Below, piece after piece: positions 8,710-16,390 of a DNA stretch of 64,000 nucleotides; positions within the stretch are counted from its first letter, which is position 1; each line of letters starts with the position of its first letter. A program made the translations under genes and the position numbers. Where the stretch lies: assembly GCA_021155195.1 (NCBI GenBank), contig JAJNPV010000037.1, forward strand, positions 434,001 through 498,000, written 5' to 3'. Below the pieces are notes generated by a model that did not search any database, was not told where the DNA came from, and saw only the letters and a list, made by a program, of their open reading frames with translations. Source of the DNA: Ohtaekwangia sp. GTDB lineage: Bacteria; Bacteroidota; Bacteroidia; Cytophagales; Cyclobacteriaceae.

Positions 8710-9488
8710 GTATGGAAACTGAAAAGTGGGAGAGCAGAATCATCGATTACATTGATGGAAAAGGGACAGCCGAAGAGCGTGCCTTGGTTGAAAGAGAATT
8801 AGCGAGTAGCGAAGAGCACTACTTGTTATATGAGCAACTGCGTGAAGTAATTCAGGCAATGGATAAAGTAGAAACGTTGGAACCATCCGGTAAACTAAAA
8901 TCGGTATTTGAAACAACTTTGCAACAAGAGATCAACAACCAAAAGAATACAACACACATCGTCTTCTTTGCACCAACAATGTACAGAATAGCGGCTGGCG
9001 TCATTTTGGTAATGATGCTGTTAGGCATCGGCTATTGGGTAAACAAGAATAATGAACATGAAACGCAGTTGACTGAATTAAAAAATCAACTGGAGGAAAA
9101 CAGACGAATGATGCTTGCCATGTTAGGCGATCAACAGTCTGCAAGCCAACGAATGGTGGGCGTGTCGGTGGCTTATGAATTAGATAAAGCGGATGATCAG
9201 ATTGTAAATGTGCTGGTGAAGACTATGAATGAGGATACTAATACAAATGTTCGGCTGGCAGCCCTCGATGCACTTAGTAAATTCAATACCGAAGATAATG
9301 TGCGGCAGGCATTGATAAATTCTCTCACCACGCAAAAAGATCCGGTTGTGCAGATAGCCCTCATTCAGTTGCTTGTTAAGTTGAAAGAAGACGGAGTTGT
9401 AAAACAATTGGAAAAACTAACAAAGGATGCTTCAACTATGAAAGCAGTAAAGGATGAAGCTTATACAGGAATATTAAAACTTTCATAA
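8706..9488 (+). CDS. HEAT-repeat membrane protein, probable anti-sigma factor
   Basis: 260 residues. The N-terminal ~85 residues are cytoplasmic and rich in charged residues (KWESRIIDYIDGKGTAEER resembles the start of anti-sigma domains). One membrane helix follows around residues 92-113 (IAAGVILVMMLLGIGYWV), then a coiled stretch and two or three HEAT repeats (VRLAALDALSKF, VQIALIQLLVKL). The arrangement cytoplasmic sigma-binding part / helix / periplasmic HEAT sensor, plus the ATGA overlap with the sigma gene, argues for an anti-sigma role. No zinc-finger HxxxCxxC motif is seen. The signal it senses is unknown. Confidence 0.7.
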   Translation: MSMETEKWESRIIDYIDGKGTAEERALVERELASSEEHYLLYEQLREVIQAMDKVETLEPSGKLKSVFETTLQQEINNQKNTTHIVFFAPTMYRIAAGVILVMMLLGIGYWVNKNNEHETQLTELKNQLEENRRMMLAMLGDQQSASQRMVGVSVAYELDKADDQIVNVLVKTMNEDTNTNVRLAALDALSKFNTEDNVRQALINSLTTQKDPVVQIALIQLLVKLKEDGVVKQLEKLTKDASTMKAVKDEAYTGILKLS

Positions 9489-9548
9489 AGTCAACTTCTC
9501 ACTGCAGAGAGAAGAAGTATTTATGAATTAATCAAAAAGGAGAGAAAG

Positions 9549-9583
9549 CCCCCCTCTCCTTCGGAGAGAGGTTGGGGGTGAGG
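9549..9583 (+). repeat. Dispersed palindromic repeat, family A copy 1
   Basis: An inner hairpin (CCTCTCCTTCGGAGAGAGG) followed by TTGGGGGTGAGG, with a preceding CCCC run that can pair with GGGG. The same design is found at 15171-15209 and, inverted, at 24639-24666 and 29016-29052. It lies between the HEAT gene and the DUF4097 gene and could act as a transcript end or processing site. Confidence 0.75.
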
Positions 9584-9624
9584 TTATAAACAAAACGAAT
9601 ACTAAAAAATTAAAAATAGTGATC

Positions 9625-10383
9625 ATGAAAAAAATAATTGTAGTTGTATTAGCCTGGATTGTTGTGAATACAGCCATGGCTCAGGAATTTAAAGTGGCAA
9701 AAAGTACGGGTCGACTTGAAATAAACATTGGACGCGTAACCGTAGAAGGTCACAACGGAAATGAAATAATTTTCTCATCGCGAAATTACAAAGATCATAA
9801 AGATGAGCGGGCGGAAGGACTCCGTGCTATTAATGGCTCGGGCTTGGAAGATAACACCGGTCTTGGTATTAATGTGACTCAGAATGGAGATGTAGTTGAG
9901 GTCAATCAATTAAAGAAGATGAACTCACCCGATGTAAAAATTCTTGTTCCTAAGGGTGTGATCGTTTCCTTCTCGCATCAATCGCAATATGGTGGCACAG
10001 CTGTGTTTAAGAATATGGAGAACGAAATTGAAGTCTCTGCAAACTACAACAGCATTGAAATGGAGAATGTAACAGGTCCGCTTACGGTTAAGACCGTGTA
10101 TGGTCACGTAGAGGCAGACTTAAGCAGCAATGTCAAAGGCCCGGTTTCGATTGTATCAATCTATGGATATGTGGATGTTACGTTACCTGTTTCCATCAAG
10201 GCAGACCTAAGAATGAGCACTTCCTATGGTGAGATCTTGGTAGCCCCTGAGTTTAAAATAGAAATTGATAAAAAAGGCGAGTTTGTTCAATATAACGACC
10301 GGGTGAGCGGTAAGGTAAATGGTGGTGGCATGAAAGTCGATTTCCGGTCGGACTACAGCAAAATTTATCTTAGAAAGAAATGA
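9625..10383 (+). CDS. DUF4097-type beta-repeat exported protein (first of pair)
   Basis: 252 residues from the ATG at 9625 (a GTG six bases earlier also opens the frame but would put two residues before the signal peptide). Signal peptide KKIIVVVLAWIVVNTAMAQ. The mature part is a series of short beta repeats with Gly turns, of the DUF4097 type (LEINIGRVTVEGHNGNEI, IEMENVTGPLTVKTVYGHVE, VDVTLPVSIKADLRMSTSYG). Such proteins form right-handed beta solenoids; their role is unknown, and in Bacteroidota they often follow sigma/anti-sigma genes. It overlaps the next gene by ATGA, which indicates coupled translation. Confidence 0.75.
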   Translation: MKKIIVVVLAWIVVNTAMAQEFKVAKSTGRLEINIGRVTVEGHNGNEIIFSSRNYKDHKDERAEGLRAINGSGLEDNTGLGINVTQNGDVVEVNQLKKMNSPDVKILVPKGVIVSFSHQSQYGGTAVFKNMENEIEVSANYNSIEMENVTGPLTVKTVYGHVEADLSSNVKGPVSIVSIYGYVDVTLPVSIKADLRMSTSYGEILVAPEFKIEIDKKGEFVQYNDRVSGKVNGGGMKVDFRSDYSKIYLRKK

Positions 10384-11108
10384 AAGCCGCTAGCGTAATC
10401 CTTCTAACCTTACTTACCGGAGTTTTGCTTGCGCAGACTCCGGTAAATAAAACGTATCCGGTAACGGCTGGTCAAAAAATTTCTTTCCGATTTGATTACC
10501 CGGAGTTAGTTAAAATCAGCACGTGGGACAAAAATGAAATTTCGATTGTGGGCTCGGTAAGTATCAATCAGGGAGAAAGTGATGATGCATTTGAGTTGCT
10601 TCAATCAAATTCCGGTAACGTGATTTATATAGAGAATAAAATTAACAACCTGAAGAATCTACCTAAACGCATAACCGTAAATCGAGGCAATGAAAAGCTT
10701 ACATTTAAATCGGAAGAAGACTTTAGAAAGTATTGCAAAGAAACCGGTAGCGACTTCAATGTAAAGTCGTGGGGTGTTGATATGGATATTTTACTGGAGA
10801 TAAAAGTGCCAAGAAATATCGAAACCAAATTGGAGTGTGTATATGGATTGGCCGAAGTAAAAAACTTTTCGGGTCCGCTTTCGGTAGAAGCAACCTATGG
10901 GGGTGTCGATGTTTCAGTGCAAGAAAAAGCAACTGGTGAATTAACGGCTGAAACAAATTATGGTCAAATCTATTCAAACCTCGATTTGAAATTTACGGGC
11001 TCAGAGTTTAAGGATTTTCACACAGTTGTTTCTGCCAAACCCGGCAACGGTCCTAAGTATTCTTTCGAATCGAAATACGGGAATGTATATTTGAGAAAGG
11101 TGATGTGA
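10380..11108 (+). CDS. DUF4097-type beta-repeat exported protein (second of pair)
   Basis: 242 residues with signal peptide MKAASVILLTLLTGVLLAQ. The C-terminal part repeats the upstream protein's pattern (LECVYGLAEVKNFSGPLSVE, ATYGGVDVSV, LTAETNYGQIYSNLDLKF) and both proteins end in a closely similar YLRK tail, so the pair probably arose by tandem duplication. A charged insert around residues 90-120 (RITVNRGNEKLTFKSEEDF) is absent from the first protein. The ATGA overlap with its partner and the sigma/anti-sigma context suggest an envelope-sensing or adhesive role, which is not proven. Confidence 0.72.
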   Translation: MKAASVILLTLLTGVLLAQTPVNKTYPVTAGQKISFRFDYPELVKISTWDKNEISIVGSVSINQGESDDAFELLQSNSGNVIYIENKINNLKNLPKRITVNRGNEKLTFKSEEDFRKYCKETGSDFNVKSWGVDMDILLEIKVPRNIETKLECVYGLAEVKNFSGPLSVEATYGGVDVSVQEKATGELTAETNYGQIYSNLDLKFTGSEFKDFHTVVSAKPGNGPKYSFESKYGNVYLRKVM

Positions 11109-11158
11109 TCACCTCGATGCATTTGATTACTATTCCAATGGCTTTAAAAATTTAAAAG

Positions 11159-11656
11159 ATGAAGTTTTTAAAAACTAGTTGCCTCGTACTGATCTTCCTT
11201 ACAGGATGTAGCAGCCAAAAACGAATTGAGTTAGCGATTGAAATTGAAATTCAAAAGCAATTAGACAAATGTGTCCATGCCGTTAGCACTAAAAATATTG
11301 ATGAGTACATGGACTTGTTGCCGAAAGATTTTGTGATCTATGACCAAAATGGAGAAGTAATTAGCCGTGAGCAGCAGCGAGCCTATACATTGAGAGATTG
11401 GGCAATCATTGATGCTACCCTAAGTAATGTTTATAAGGTTGACAGCATCCGTGCATATGGGGACAGTGTTATCGCTTATACCTCACAGCGATGGGAGAGA
11501 TTAATGTTTCAGCGAGATGGTAAAACAAAAGATACCGTGCTTACTACTCAAAAGCATTTGGAAACGTGGAAAAAGACACCCGTTGGATGGTTGAACTATG
11601 ATGTAAAAGAACTTGGTGGAGAGATATTTATTAATGGCAAGCTCTATGCTGAGTAA
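11159..11656 (+). CDS. NTF2/SnoaL-like lipoprotein (DUF4440-type)
   Basis: 165 residues. A lipoprotein signal peptide ends in the lipobox LTGC (Cys17). The mature part fits the NTF2-like cone fold: a helix with KCVHAVSTKNIDEYMDLLPKD, strands (FVIYDQNGEV, SVIAYTSQRWERLMF) and HLETWKKTPVGWLNYDVKE, which resembles the end of DUF4440 domains. The function cannot be told; such domains may be catalytic or only ligand-binding. It lies 50 bases after the DUF4097 pair and may be the last gene of the ECF sigma group. Confidence 0.65.
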   Translation: MKFLKTSCLVLIFLTGCSSQKRIELAIEIEIQKQLDKCVHAVSTKNIDEYMDLLPKDFVIYDQNGEVISREQQRAYTLRDWAIIDATLSNVYKVDSIRAYGDSVIAYTSQRWERLMFQRDGKTKDTVLTTQKHLETWKKTPVGWLNYDVKELGGEIFINGKLYAE

Positions 11657-11680
11657 GAAAACAAAGAACTGCAGTAGAAG

Positions 11681-12883
11681 TCAGTCCAATTTCTTATGAA
11701 AAAACAACTCATAATTGGGCAAGAGTTCTGGATGAGCAATGCTCACCAAATCTTTTAGAATTATATCGGGTCGCAAATAACCAAGTTCTAAAAATTCACT
11801 TCCACCTTTTGCACCCGTGCGGGCATTATATGTGTACACTTGCTTTTCGCGAAAGGGTTTGAATAATGTATAACGTGATTCAGCTGCTTGTATTTCTTTC
11901 AGCGAATGAAACGAACCTACACCAATCCACAAATCAGCATCTTTCGCTTTTTCGAATACCGATTCAAAACTCAATTCTAAAAATACATTCGACTCTGTAT
12001 CATTCCATAAGTAATGTGTTCCTGCATCTTTTAAAAGATGAGCCGCATAGTTTTTCCCTGCAGGCATAAACCAGGCATCACCATACACAATCCCGCTCAT
12101 TACGGTTGGCCTTTCTGAGGTTTCCGCTACCAATTGTTGCACTGCCAGATATTCTTTTTCAATTTCATTAAATACAGAGTCTGCTTCTTTCTCTTTATTA
12201 AAGAATAGAGCCATGAATTTAATCCATTCTGCACGGCCCAGTGGATGCTTTTCCAAAAACTCAGCATTGATCACCACAGGAACACCAAGCTCTTTTATTT
12301 TTTTTAGTTGACCTAAGTCGCTTGTCATAGTATAACTCATCACCAACTGGGGACTTAGCGAGTAAAGCAATTCAATATTCATTCCTTTATCAATTCCTAA
12401 ATCGGTTATCAAACCAGCATCAATTCTTTTTCGCATGGGTTCTGAACTGATATAGTCTGTAGTAGGAAACCCAATGAGTGCATCAGTTTCATTGAGGTAG
12501 TCAAGTAGTGGAATATGCGTAGTTGAAGTGCATACTATTTTTTTTATAGGTGTGCGAATTACTTCAGTCTTGTTATCAAGTGAAGGAATCTGTTCACTTT
12601 CGGGTACTAATAAATATCTATATCCTTCGGTGGCACCGGGATAGGGATTCGTAATAGTTACATAAGTTAGCTTGCCCTCGTTGCGAATGGAAAAACCCTC
12701 GGCATATTTTAGTTCAGTGCTAACCGGGTTAGATTCATGTGATTCTTTTTTTGACTGGCATGAATTAATAGAAGCCCAAACCAATGCAAGTAAAATAGAA
12801 TACCGCAATGGCGAAAAGGCACGAAGAGGGATTATTTGTATTGCACCTTTGTGTCTTTGTGGTGATTTAAAAGAATCATTCAT
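11681..12883 (-). CDS. ABC transporter substrate-binding lipoprotein, BtuF-like
   Basis: 400 residues of the FecB/BtuF periplasmic binding fold: a first lobe with KKIVCTSTTHIPLLDYLN and ALIGFPTTDYIS, the linking helix, and a second lobe with LWIGVGSFHS and YLRPDIILKDLVSIAHPE. It probably delivers cobalamin, because it is divergent from a cobalamin riboswitch and BtuB-like receptor and near meaB; a siderophore ligand is not excluded. The lipobox (SINSC) is preceded by an unusually long N-terminus. A TTG at 12806-12808 would give a normal signal peptide (RYSILLALVWASINSC). The first ~25 codons coincide with short dispersed repeats, so the ATG at 12883 may not be the true start. Confidence 0.75.
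   Translation of the reverse strand: MNDSFKSPQRHKGAIQIIPLRAFSPLRYSILLALVWASINSCQSKKESHESNPVSTELKYAEGFSIRNEGKLTYVTITNPYPGATEGYRYLLVPESEQIPSLDNKTEVIRTPIKKIVCTSTTHIPLLDYLNETDALIGFPTTDYISSEPMRKRIDAGLITDLGIDKGMNIELLYSLSPQLVMSYTMTSDLGQLKKIKELGVPVVINAEFLEKHPLGRAEWIKFMALFFNKEKEADSVFNEIEKEYLAVQQLVAETSERPTVMSGIVYGDAWFMPAGKNYAAHLLKDAGTHYLWNDTESNVFLELSFESVFEKAKDADLWIGVGSFHSLKEIQAAESRYTLFKPFREKQVYTYNARTGAKGGSEFLELGYLRPDIILKDLVSIAHPELLPNYELFFHKKLD
12809..12870 (-). repeat. Period-8 repeat (CTTxGTGx family), copies within the btuF-like 5' end
   Basis: The plus strand reads GCACCTTTGTGTCTTTGTGG at 12843-12862. On the minus strand CTTCGTGCCTTTTCGCCATT is a second, degenerate copy just downstream in the gene. 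Units of about 8 bases (CTTxGTGx) recur. The same family is seen at 23472-23494 and 32019-32045. Confidence 0.55.
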
Positions 12884-12905
12884 GCCGCAAGTTTAATAAA
12901 TTAAT

Positions 12906-12913
12906 TATGTTTG
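12906..12913 (+). promoter_or_regulatory. Promoter -7 element for the riboswitch-btuB transcript
   Basis: TATGTTTG followed by C fits TAnnTTTGC and would place the transcript start near 12920, just where the riboswitch begins. No TTTG is found 19 bases upstream. Confidence 0.5.
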
Positions 12914-12919
12914 CGCCCG

Positions 12920-13097
12920 TATTGCGGTCCCCGATTGTTTCGGAGTTAAAAGGGAACCTCGTTAAAAGCGAGGGCTGTTCCCGCAACTGTAATTCTGATT
13001 TCGCGAAAGCGAAATACATTTTATTCATAGTCCATTGTCTGCCTATTGGTGGATGAGAAGGCGAATAAAATCAGAAGAGCCAGGAGACCTGCCACAG
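12920..13097 (+). promoter_or_regulatory. Cobalamin (AdoCbl) riboswitch
   Basis: The conserved core is clear: TTAAAAGGGAACCTCG, then GGCTGTTCCCGCAACTGTAA around 12972-12991, a variable peripheral domain, and the B12 box AGCCAGGAGACCTGCC at 13078-13093. This RNA binds adenosylcobalamin and represses the downstream gene, usually by hiding its ribosome site. It lies 125 bases before the BtuB-like receptor gene on the same strand. The remaining leader (13098-13221) should hold the expression platform. The 338-base gap between genes is otherwise accounted for by its promoter. Confidence 0.95.
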
Positions 13098-13221
13098 TAC
13101 ACAATTCAGTGCTTCGGGTAAAAAGCGACTGTGATTCTTTTGATGAATGAGGTTCTCTCATTGTCATCGTTTCATTTTCAGCCTTTTACTCTTTTTTCAA
13201 AACCTTTAAACTTTTTCACGA

Positions 13222-15114
13222 ATGAAAAAAGAGAGAAAAGTCTGGGCAATCACTCTAATTGTCCTTTGGTGGCTGGCACCAAACCTATCAAAAGCCCAGC
13301 AAGATTCTGTTCGGCAACTCAATGAAGTTGTAATTACGGCTACCAAGTTTCCAAAGAGCTTAAGTGAAACGGGCAAAGTGTTAACGATTATTGACGAAGA
13401 TCAGATCAGGCGCAGTGCAGGAAAGGACATTACGCAATTGCTCAACGACCAAGTGGGTCTTGTTGTGAACGGAGCGAATAGCAATCCTGGTAAAGACAAA
13501 TCGGTTTATTTGCAAGGTGCGAAGAATGAGTACACGATCATTTTATTAGATGGCGTTCCACTCAATGATCCTTCAGGTGTTTCGGGTGGCGCATATGATC
13601 TTCGATTGATTTCACTCGATCAGGTGGAACGCATTGAAATCCTGAAAGGAAGTCAGTCTACTTTGTATGGAAGCGATGCGATTGCCGGTGTAATCAATAT
13701 CATAACAAAAAATGGTGGTGAAAAGCCAGCCGAGTTTTTTGGCACGTTGGGATATGGAAGTTATAATACGTTTCGTGGAAATGTTGGAGTACGGGGAAGT
13801 TCAAAAGCAGTGGACTATTCTGTTGGGTACTCTCGTTTAAGCACCGATGGGATTAGTGAAGCAAAAGATGAAAACGATGCAGGCTTTGATAAGGATGGAG
13901 CTGCTCAACATTCTTTTCAGGCAAATCTTGGTTTCAATCTCAACTCGAAACTTTCACTTAAACCATTTATTCGTTACAACCAGTTTGAAGGAAAGTACGA
14001 TGGCGGTGTATTTACGGATGATGTGTTGAACGAATATGCGGGAACACTTTTAAATACTGGTATTCATGCAAACTATGCATTAGCGAAGGGCTCTGTTCAT
14101 GCACAATATTCCTATGATCAAACCGATCGCAGTTTTGATGGCACGTATGGAAAAAGTGAATATACAGGTAAATTTAATCACACTGAAATCTTTATGAATT
14201 ATGAGTTGAGTAAGCAAATTCAACTCCTTGCTGGAATTACCCGGCAAGATTTGAAAATGTTGGATACAACCTCAGTTGAAAAAAATCCATCGGCTGTTTT
14301 AACCAGTCCATATGTTTCAGTATTTGGTCATTTTGGTAATCTCTCAGCCGAAGTAGGCGGCCGATACACGAATCATACAAAATTTGGAGAGGCACTTACC
14401 TATAGCATCAATCCATCTTATCGGTTTCAAAATGGGCTAAAACTATTTCTGAATCTATCTACCGGATTTAAATCACCATCGCTTTATCAACTTTATGGTC
14501 AATATGGAGCCAACCCGGATTTAAAACCTGAACGAAGTCAAAGCTGGGAAGGTGGAGTTCAAGGAATTACCATTGATAAAAAGATGGAATGGCGTGCAGT
14601 TGTCTTTTCAAGATCGGTGAAAGATGTAATCATCTATGCGTACCCGATAAATATAAATTTAGATCAACAAGATGACAAGGGAATAGAATTAGAATCATCC
14701 TTACAAATAACATCCAAACTAAAGGTTTCTGCTTTCTACGCTTTTGTTACCGGAGAAGTAACGACCAAAGCAAACAATCAGGACACGGTGTTTAACAACT
14801 TAATCCGCAGGCCAAAAAATACGGTTGGAGTTAATGCGGGCTATCAGTTTTCAAAACAATTGTTTACGTGTCTGAACTTGAAAACATTTGGCCAGCGCGA
14901 TGATTTGTATTTTGATCTGAATACATTCACAAATCAATCTGCTACGCTTGCTGCTTATGCATTGCTTGATTTTCATGCAGATTACAAACTAAAGAATCAA
15001 AAAGTATCGTTCTTTGTGGATGTTAGAAATTTGCTCAATCAGGATTACCAGGAAGTGTATGGATACAGCACGATGGGCATAAATGTAAATGGCGGAATAA
15101 ATATTCGATTATAA
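13222..15114 (+). CDS. btuB: TonB-dependent outer-membrane receptor, BtuB-like (vitamin B12)
   Basis: 630 residues. Signal peptide, then a likely TonB box region (QLNEVVITATK) and a plug domain (residues ~35-160) with LLDGVPLNDP, VERIEILKGSQSTLYGSDAI and AGVINIITKNGG. The rest is a 22-strand barrel ending in QDYQEVYGYSTMGINVNGGI plus a short C-terminal strand. The plug plus barrel length matches BtuB-type receptors without a carboxypeptidase-like N-terminal domain. The cobalamin riboswitch directly upstream makes vitamin B12 or a related corrinoid the likely ligand. It works with TonB/ExbBD, encoded elsewhere, and probably with the divergent BtuF-like lipoprotein. Confidence 0.92.
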   Translation: MKKERKVWAITLIVLWWLAPNLSKAQQDSVRQLNEVVITATKFPKSLSETGKVLTIIDEDQIRRSAGKDITQLLNDQVGLVVNGANSNPGKDKSVYLQGAKNEYTIILLDGVPLNDPSGVSGGAYDLRLISLDQVERIEILKGSQSTLYGSDAIAGVINIITKNGGEKPAEFFGTLGYGSYNTFRGNVGVRGSSKAVDYSVGYSRLSTDGISEAKDENDAGFDKDGAAQHSFQANLGFNLNSKLSLKPFIRYNQFEGKYDGGVFTDDVLNEYAGTLLNTGIHANYALAKGSVHAQYSYDQTDRSFDGTYGKSEYTGKFNHTEIFMNYELSKQIQLLAGITRQDLKMLDTTSVEKNPSAVLTSPYVSVFGHFGNLSAEVGGRYTNHTKFGEALTYSINPSYRFQNGLKLFLNLSTGFKSPSLYQLYGQYGANPDLKPERSQSWEGGVQGITIDKKMEWRAVVFSRSVKDVIIYAYPININLDQQDDKGIELESSLQITSKLKVSAFYAFVTGEVTTKANNQDTVFNNLIRRPKNTVGVNAGYQFSKQLFTCLNLKTFGQRDDLYFDLNTFTNQSATLAAYALLDFHADYKLKNQKVSFFVDVRNLLNQDYQEVYGYSTMGINVNGGINIRL

Positions 15115-15132
15115 ACTCACGAAAGTTTCCAC

Positions 15133-15363
15133 ATGGACAGCGATAAAGACGTAAAAAAGTCGATAAAGCAGTCACCCCTCTCCTCTGGAGAGGGGACAGG
15201 GGGTGAGGTGTTGAAGGAAGGTATCGACTATTATCTGGAAGGTGGTTTGATGGTGTTCACTTCCACCTATCATTTAAAGCGTGGGTACTGTTGCAAGAAT
15301 AAGTGTCGTCATTGTCCGTATGGACTTGCTGAGAAAATTATTCCTTCAAAAAATCCTGAATGA
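15133..15363 (+). CDS. DUF5522 cysteine-rich small protein with repeat-derived N-terminus
   Basis: 76 residues. The C-terminal half holds GGLMVFTSTYHLKRGYCC and CRHCPYGL, the conserved core of DUF5522, with four or five cysteines that could bind metal. The N-terminal part includes SPLSSGEGTGGEV, which is exactly the translation of a palindromic dispersed repeat (15171-15209). The element has therefore been inserted in frame, or the start lies beyond it; no other ATG exists between the repeat and the core. It sits 18 bases after btuB and overlaps meaB tail to tail by 26 bases. Function unknown. Confidence 0.75.
   Translation: MDSDKDVKKSIKQSPLSSGEGTGGEVLKEGIDYYLEGGLMVFTSTYHLKRGYCCKNKCRHCPYGLAEKIIPSKNPE
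15171..15209 (+). repeat. Dispersed palindromic repeat, family A copy 2 (inside a coding gene)
   Basis: CCCCTCTCCTCTGGAGAGGG is the inner hairpin, followed by GACAGGGGGTGAGG. This is the same design as copy 1, with the reverse complement matching copies 3 and 4. It keeps the reading frame of the DUF5522 gene open. Confidence 0.85.
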
Positions 15364-16336
15364 TTTGTTGCGCAGCGTTTGAGGGTAAAATCTTTTTATT
15401 CGTAATCTCTTTCTCGAAGGTTTTGATCTTATTATTTAGTTCAACGTCTTGATTAAGTTTTTGCTGAAGCAGTTGCCGCATGTGTTCATGAAACCACACT
15501 AAGTTTTGTTGGGTTCTGTTCTTTTCAAAATAACCGTTGGTTTTTACGAAGGCAGCATACTGTTCAATTGAACTCCAGGTTTCTGCAATTCCTTTTTTCT
15601 CAAGTGCTGAAGAGGTGATCACTTTTGGTTTCCAACCTGAGTCTGACTCGGAAAATAAATGTAGCGCATATTCGAAATCGGCCTTAGCCTGAGTGGCTTT
15701 CTTTGTGTTGTCTCCATCGGCTTTGGTGATTGCAATGCCATCGGCCATTTCCATAATTCCTTTTTTTATTCCCTGCAGTTCATCCCCGGCCCCGGCAAGC
15801 ATTAGCAGCAAAAAGAAATCAACGAGGTTGCGCACGGTAGTTTCCGATTGACCAACACCCACGGTCTCAATAATAATAATTTCAAAACCTGCTGCTTCGC
15901 ATAGCAGAATGGCCTCTCGAGTTCGATCAGCAACACCGCCCAACGCAGCTCGTGTAGCAGTAGGCCGAATAAAAGCAAAAGCATCTTTTGATAATTCTTC
16001 CATGCGGGTTTTATCACCCAGAATACTTCCTTTTGTTTTTGTGCTGGAAGGATCTACAGCCAGCACCGCAATCTTCTTTGATAAGGAAGTAAGATGTTTG
16101 CCAAATGTTTCAATGAAGGTGCTCTTTCCCACGCCTGGCACCCCGGTGATTCCAATACGTATTGATTTTCCTGTAAAAGGAAGAAGTGATTCAATCAATT
16201 GATTCGCTAGAGCGATATCATCAGGCAAAGAACTTTCTGCTAATGTAATCGCTTGTGCCAGCAAAGTGAGATTCCCTTTCCGAACTTCACTCTTAAATGT
16301 TAAAAAATCCGGGCGTTTTGAAACGATGTTCTTCAA
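15338..16336 (-). CDS. meaB: MeaB: methylmalonyl-CoA mutase-associated GTPase
   Basis: 332 residues of the G3E-family GTPase MeaB/ArgK. The Walker A is GVPGVGKST (residues 65-73); DPSSTKTKGSILGDKTRM is the diagnostic stretch for this family, followed by RPTATRAALGGV and the Walker B-like IIIIETVGVGQSE. NKxD-like TKADG is present. MeaB protects and reloads the adenosylcobalamin cofactor of methylmalonyl-CoA mutase in the propionate pathway. Its place beside the B12 receptor and riboswitch fits this role. The mutase itself is not in the window. Its 3' end overlaps the DUF5522 gene by 26 bases. Confidence 0.95.
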   Translation of the reverse strand: MKNIVSKRPDFLTFKSEVRKGNLTLLAQAITLAESSLPDDIALANQLIESLLPFTGKSIRIGITGVPGVGKSTFIETFGKHLTSLSKKIAVLAVDPSSTKTKGSILGDKTRMEELSKDAFAFIRPTATRAALGGVADRTREAILLCEAAGFEIIIIETVGVGQSETTVRNLVDFFLLLMLAGAGDELQGIKKGIMEMADGIAITKADGDNTKKATQAKADFEYALHLFSESDSGWKPKVITSSALEKKGIAETWSSIEQYAAFVKTNGYFEKNRTQQNLVWFHEHMRQLLQQKLNQDVELNNKIKTFEKEITNKKILPSNAAQQIIQDFLKE

Positions 16337-16390
16337 GAGTTTATGATTGATGACCTAAATTTCTAAATTTATTGTGAACTTAACGCACCT

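Noticed and set aside
12920..13097. CRISPR or repeat array in the gap before btuB
   Set aside because: The sequence matches a cobalamin riboswitch and has no regularly spaced repeats.
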